NCBI GenBank assembly: GCA_963931925.1
Contig: OZ007569.1
Location: forward strand, 64,230,046 to 64,294,045
Direction of reading: 5' to 3'
DNA from: Onchidella celtica
Lineage: Eukaryota > Mollusca > Gastropoda > Systellommatophora > Onchidiidae
Length of the DNA stretch: 64,000 bases
Shown here in pieces: positions 59,961 through 64,000 of this stretch; positions within the stretch are counted from its first letter, which is position 1; each line of letters starts with the position of its first letter. The notes under the pieces are model-generated. The model saw only the letters and a list, made by a program, of their open reading frames with translations, did not search any database and was not told the DNA's origin. A program made the translations under genes and the position numbers.

Positions 59961-61112
59961 TTTCTGGGTTCTAATACATCCATAGACGTGATGCCACTCT
60001 TTACACGCTTCGGCCAAGTGTCCAGATCACCAGTTGGGTTGGCTGAAATTGTGACGTATTGGTGTCATGGAAAATCACACTTGGATTTCAGACATGTTAC
60101 ATTTTACAAATAATTATTTTCTTAAATCATCACCTCGTTCCTTCGTGAGGAACAGCTTGTGGGTATTAAATAATTATCTAGTTATTATAACTTATTATTA
60201 TCATCATATAGTAAGTTAGAGGAATGAGAGGTGACTCCCAATGGTTTTCAACTAAAATAAAAAAACCCGTCAACTTTTGGCAAGGAAGGAAAGCAGATAA
60301 AGAACCATTTCGCGCCCAAATATCCGCGCAGGCAACCCAGAAAACTAATGAACAATTATGTTCTAAATCCAGGCCAACGGTGAATTGTGCAATCGCAACG
60401 CGTGAAATACGCTGATTCAAAAAAAAAAAAAAAGACCACAGTACTTGGTCAAAGTTCTTGCCTGTACGCGGGACTCCCCTCAGTATATTCCAATATAAAA
60501 CAAGACAAAGGCCGCGAAGCATCAAGAAAGACATTTTGCCTGTCACACAAGCTGCACGAGTAAGACTTTTCCCCAACTTTCAGGTACATTGAAATACTGT
60601 TGGTGAGAGACTTTTATTTGTCTATTTATTTATTTATTTATTCATTTAATTTGTCCTCATTTTTCTTTGCCTTTTATTTTTTCAATTTTATTTTATTTAT
60701 TCACCGCGGGAAAGCATGATACGCCATGAAGGTAAGAAAAGATAGCTGCAAACGAAATACTTGTTCAGAATATTACTCGTGAAGATGATTTGAAACTATC
60801 AACATGGCGTTTTTTTTGTTTTGGTTTTTTTTAAGGGGGGGGGGTAGACATTTGCCACATCACATGACTCGAACTTCTTGGAAAATTAAACATGCACAAA
60901 ATCTCTGCATTTTCCATAATTCAGCAGGACACAGTTGGGATTAAATATAGGTTAAAAATAATACTAAAGCAACAACAATAAGAAAACCAGATGAAGACTC
61001 GCAATGATGCCCCCAATATTGTTTGGGAATGTTCTGATACCATATCAATTATTATAAAGGAAGTAAGGCCTCCAATGTAAGCATGAAAGGCTTTTTAACC
61101 GCTGAGCCTTAA
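59961..61112. other. non-coding
   Basis: No gene seen. It contains a TTTA-rich run at about 60618-60650 and a G10 tract at 60835-60844. Confidence 0.5.
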
Positions 61113-61358
61113 ATTCTACACAATATCACATTACTCATAGAAAGACGTAAAGGTGTACGTGGGCGTATTTCAAAAGGTCTTGAAGTTCCCTTTATTAATT
61201 TTTATGATACTTTAGTTGATTTTGAGACACAACTTACTGTATTGAACAGAAGAAAGTGTTCCGACATTTTGAGCCGGAAACAGAGGACGCATTTTCTTGA
61301 AGTAGTTAAAAAGTGTGACAGTAAATTTCGTTCTGCACGTCAGTTTACACACTGGTGA
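61113..61358 (+). pseudogene. unidentified 81-codon open frame without a start Met
   Basis: Open from just after a TAA (61110-61112) to TGA (61356-61358). It encodes a basic, protein-like sequence with TLLIERRKGVRGRISKGLEV, PFINFYDTLVDFETQLTVLN and RRKCSDILSRKQRTHFLEVV. It has no Met and no clear splice acceptor. I do not recognise it. It looks like the C-terminal remnant of a larger, possibly transposon-borne, protein, because other decayed mobile DNA begins 165 bp downstream. Confidence 0.35.
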
Positions 61359-61522
61359 TTGAAACGCAACTTTAAAAACCACATCTGTGTATTTCCCGAG
61401 CCAGCGGCTAACTAGTTAATAAAGGACAAAAATATTAAAGTAATGTAACAAATTTTATTACTTAATTCGATACACAATACTGTTCAGGAATTTTCTGGTA
61501 TTGTAGGCCTATATAATTTATA

Positions 61523-62416
61523 CAGTCTTTCAAAAATAACTTGACACCCTTGTTTTTTATTTAAATCTCGGTTATTATAGGTCGGATCGATATGAAAATT
61601 TCACAGATACTAGACTATTCAATATGAAAAGAATTAGATCTAACATACTGAATCAAAAGATTGGACACAGCTTAATTTATTGTGGTACTTACAATTAGCA
61701 GGGAGTCAGAATCAAAAATCACAAGTGTAGTAACTAATATGTGTCCTCCTCCTACATAGATGACAGACTGGCATCAGCGACGCATAGACTGGATCAGTCT
61801 TGTGATTGCAACAGTGTTTACTGACACTGGTCGAGCATTTGCCATTACATTTTGCTCATCTTTTGTCTTTTGAGCTGTTTTGGAACGACTTCTTACAATA
61901 ACGTCGAATGCGAATAAAGGCATCCTGTCAGCTGGCTGTCACTCTTGGTCTGCCTGGTCTTTGGCAGTCGTTTCCGGTCCTAGTTGCTGCCAGACGGTTT
62001 CTCTATCGTTTACCGTCTGTCTGCTTACGTTAAATCTCCTAGCTACAACAGCAATAGAGCACCTGGCATTAAGCACCCCAATAATCTGATTTCGTTCATC
62101 TTGGCTTCGTCGCGGCATCTTTATCGTAATGAAAAGCGCCGATTTAAACGTGGCTAATTAAAGAAGTTGAGTTTCCACGTGAGTTTTATCAAATTAATTT
62201 AGACTCTATCAAGTTTTAAGGCCAAGAGAATGGTAAAATCAAAATCATGTGATCCGGGTCGCTCAAGATGACTAAAGGATCCTAACGTGGAAGTGAGTAA
62301 AATTCGTAAGTGGCCATAGTGTTCTCAACTATGAAGTGTAAACATTTCAACACAATGGGTGATGCAGTTTTAAAGTTTCGCACTTCTAAAACGTGTCAAA
62401 TTAGTTTTGAAAGACC
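61523..62416 (-). mobile_element. decayed Tc1-type DNA transposon, 894 bp
   Basis: The terminal inverted repeats are 61523-61547 (CAGTCTTTCAAAAATAACTT...) and 62393-62416. They agree at 21 of 23 positions over GTCTTTCAAAAxTAAxTTGACAC, and each is flanked by TA (61521-61522, 62417-62418). Inside, the minus strand holds a broken transposase. Intact Tc1 elements are about 1.3-1.7 kb, so this copy is also internally deleted. Confidence 0.9.
61739..62118 (-). pseudogene. Tc1-type transposase remnant
   Basis: From ATG at 62118 to a stop at 61939, 59 codons: MPRRSQDERNQIIGVLNARC then IAVVARRFNVSRQTVND, a clear helix-turn-helix of the Tc1 family. In other frames downstream come PGRPRVTAS, QDAFIRIRRY and ANARPVSVNTVAI, which match the second DNA-binding part (GRPRVTT..QDRYI..., VS..TV...L). 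Several frameshifts and stops separate the pieces. The DDE catalytic domain is absent. Confidence 0.88.
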
Positions 62417-62418
62417 TA

Positions 62419-64000
62419 TACAAGGACTGGAATATTAAAGTAAGTAAATTCAGAAATTGTACTTAATTTACGACGACGCATAAGTTTACTAGGTTGGCAT
62501 GCCATCGGTAATTTTCATATTCAAAATTGGGAACCCCATGCTATCATTGAGTTTTTTGTTATGCTTTGAAACAAGCACAGGAATTAAAATTTCGGAATCT
62601 CGAAGGCGCCATTTTCCAACTCTTATTATGCATTCGGGAATTCGTGTCGCTAAACTGAAAGCTTTTGTTTTTGTTTTGCTGTTTTTTTTTTTTGTTTTGA
62701 AAAAAAAAGGGGGGGGGGGGTTGGGAGAGAGAAATAAGTGTTTTTATTAGTATGACTGGTTTTACTGAACACACAAGGCTTTAAACACTGCTCTCCATGC
62801 AATTAATAGCGAGAAGGTTTTTGGGATAAAATCTGCTTGAAAGTACAGACTGAAAATAGTCTGTCTCATACTGAGAAATAACAATATTAAAAGTACCAAA
62901 GAAAAAACAGGTTTGCTCATAATCCTTCCGGTAGATGTGGTATCAGAATGCAGAACAGAACTGAACATTTTTTGGGGTTTTTTTTTTTATAGTAAAATTC
63001 TTTTCTTTATTACAAATATTTCAATTTTTCTTTGTCAACGAAGGTCCGATGGACCGAACGCTTGTGTGCTGTGTTATTTACATTTTATTTTCATTCTGAA
63101 TTCATTTAAAAAGAAAATGATTGCATTTTTTGTTTATTTCTTTAATGATTGCATTTTGTGTTTTGTTTGTTTTTGTTGCCAATGACTAGCTTTCCAAAAT
63201 GCACCCATCTCTCCCTCTCTCTCCTGAAATAAATAAACAAATACCGGCACCGTAAATAATTACTTTGAAAAGCTGACGAAGTGATAGGAAATAATGGGGG
63301 CAAAAGAACACAAAATTTTCAAGATTTTCATAAGGCATAATTTTTGGGCCAACGCCACAGACATAATTTTTTTTTTTTTTTTTGGTCGCTTTTTGTGGAG
63401 AGTTATTTCCAAATCGAACTTGCTTGTCGGAACTTATTATGAGGGAAATTTTAAACAAGAATTCTGAGCACCAGCCAATGAATGATTAACTGGGTGATTC
63501 AAGAGAATAAACATCACAACTAAAAAACTTCAGCGACACGTTAAAAAAATACCCTTGGGTTGGGGAAGGCGGGGGGAGATGCGGGTACGTCGGGACTGGG
63601 CATATGATAACGAACAGAATTAAACAAAGAACACGTCAGATATTATAAAATGTGGCCTATTAAATAAGGAGACAAATATGAGTCATAGCTGGGTTGGGGG
63701 ACGGGGAGGGCGGGGGGGGGGGGGTTGGGCCAATCTAAAAGATTTGACACAGTAAGTTAGAGACAAACTGTTTTTAATGTTTATGAGCATAGCCTATTTG
63801 CAACAAGAGAAATATTTAACGGGTTAATGTCAGTGATGACGTTAAAAACTTAAGACTTTTCGCTAACGTCTATACGATACGGAATCATGTTTCTGATAGT
63901 CCATATATTCCGGGGGGGGGGGGGCACTTTTGTGTAGACAGATATGACTTATGAACCATCAAAACAGTATTTAACCCTTTAGGAAGGATTACCTAATCTG
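62419..64000. other. non-coding to the end of the window
   Basis: No gene seen. It holds G12-13 tracts at 62709-62720, 63712-63724 and 63912-63924 and T-rich runs at 62682-62691 and 63367-63383. Confidence 0.6.

Noticed and set aside
61880..62089. 69-codon plus-strand open frame
   Set aside because: It is antisense to the Tc1-type helix-turn-helix remnant.

Overview
This window reads as nuclear DNA of a bilaterian invertebrate. It has AT-rich sequence, spliced genes with GT-AG introns of about 0.2 to 10 kb, and several families of animal transposons. The palindrome TACATGTA recurs at least 14 times. That and the transposon mix would suit a marine lophotrochozoan or deuterostome, but I cannot place the phylum from sequence alone.

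Two protein-coding genes lie tail to tail. On the plus strand, PALS1 (MPP5, Stardust family cell-polarity scaffold) can be assembled from 18 coding exons between 4268 and 29771. All splice phases agree and the model gives 992 residues: a non-vertebrate-like N-terminal extension, the Par6-binding motif, two L27 domains, PDZ, SH3, a polybasic hook and a guanylate-kinase-like domain. The first exon (4268-4343) is the least certain. On the minus strand, TRNT1 (CCA-adding tRNA nucleotidyltransferase) is complete in 8 coding exons from 50511 down to 40448. It encodes 522 residues with a probable mitochondrial presequence and an internal start at the position of the conserved MKLxSPEF. One of its introns is of the rare GC-AG type.

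Region by region: 1-4267 is non-coding upstream sequence. 4344-14628 is a long first intron of PALS1 with poly-G/C tracts and a GC-rich promoter-like island. 14629-29771 is the PALS1 body, with a 250-bp MITE and a CpG-rich repeat insertion in its introns. 29772-40447 is about 10.7 kb without genes between the two 3' ends, with a 219-bp piggyBac-type MITE. 40448-50511 is TRNT1. Its largest intron holds a nested pair of transposons: a full-length RTE-like LINE with a perfect 16-bp target duplication, inside what looks like a piggyBac-type element with TTAA ends. 50512-64000 has no recognisable host gene. It holds a GATA/GACA tetranucleotide array, a 5'-truncated RTE-like LINE with a 13-bp target duplication, a 149-bp MITE with a 9-bp duplication, a decayed Tc1-type transposon with both terminal repeats, and an unidentified 81-codon open frame.

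No operon-like or prokaryotic system is present. The most interesting structure is the PALS1 N-terminal extension, the layered transposon insertions, and a contrast in base composition. CpG-poor sequence without long G/C homopolymers fills roughly 14-51 kb. CpG-normal sequence with many such homopolymers lies on both sides.
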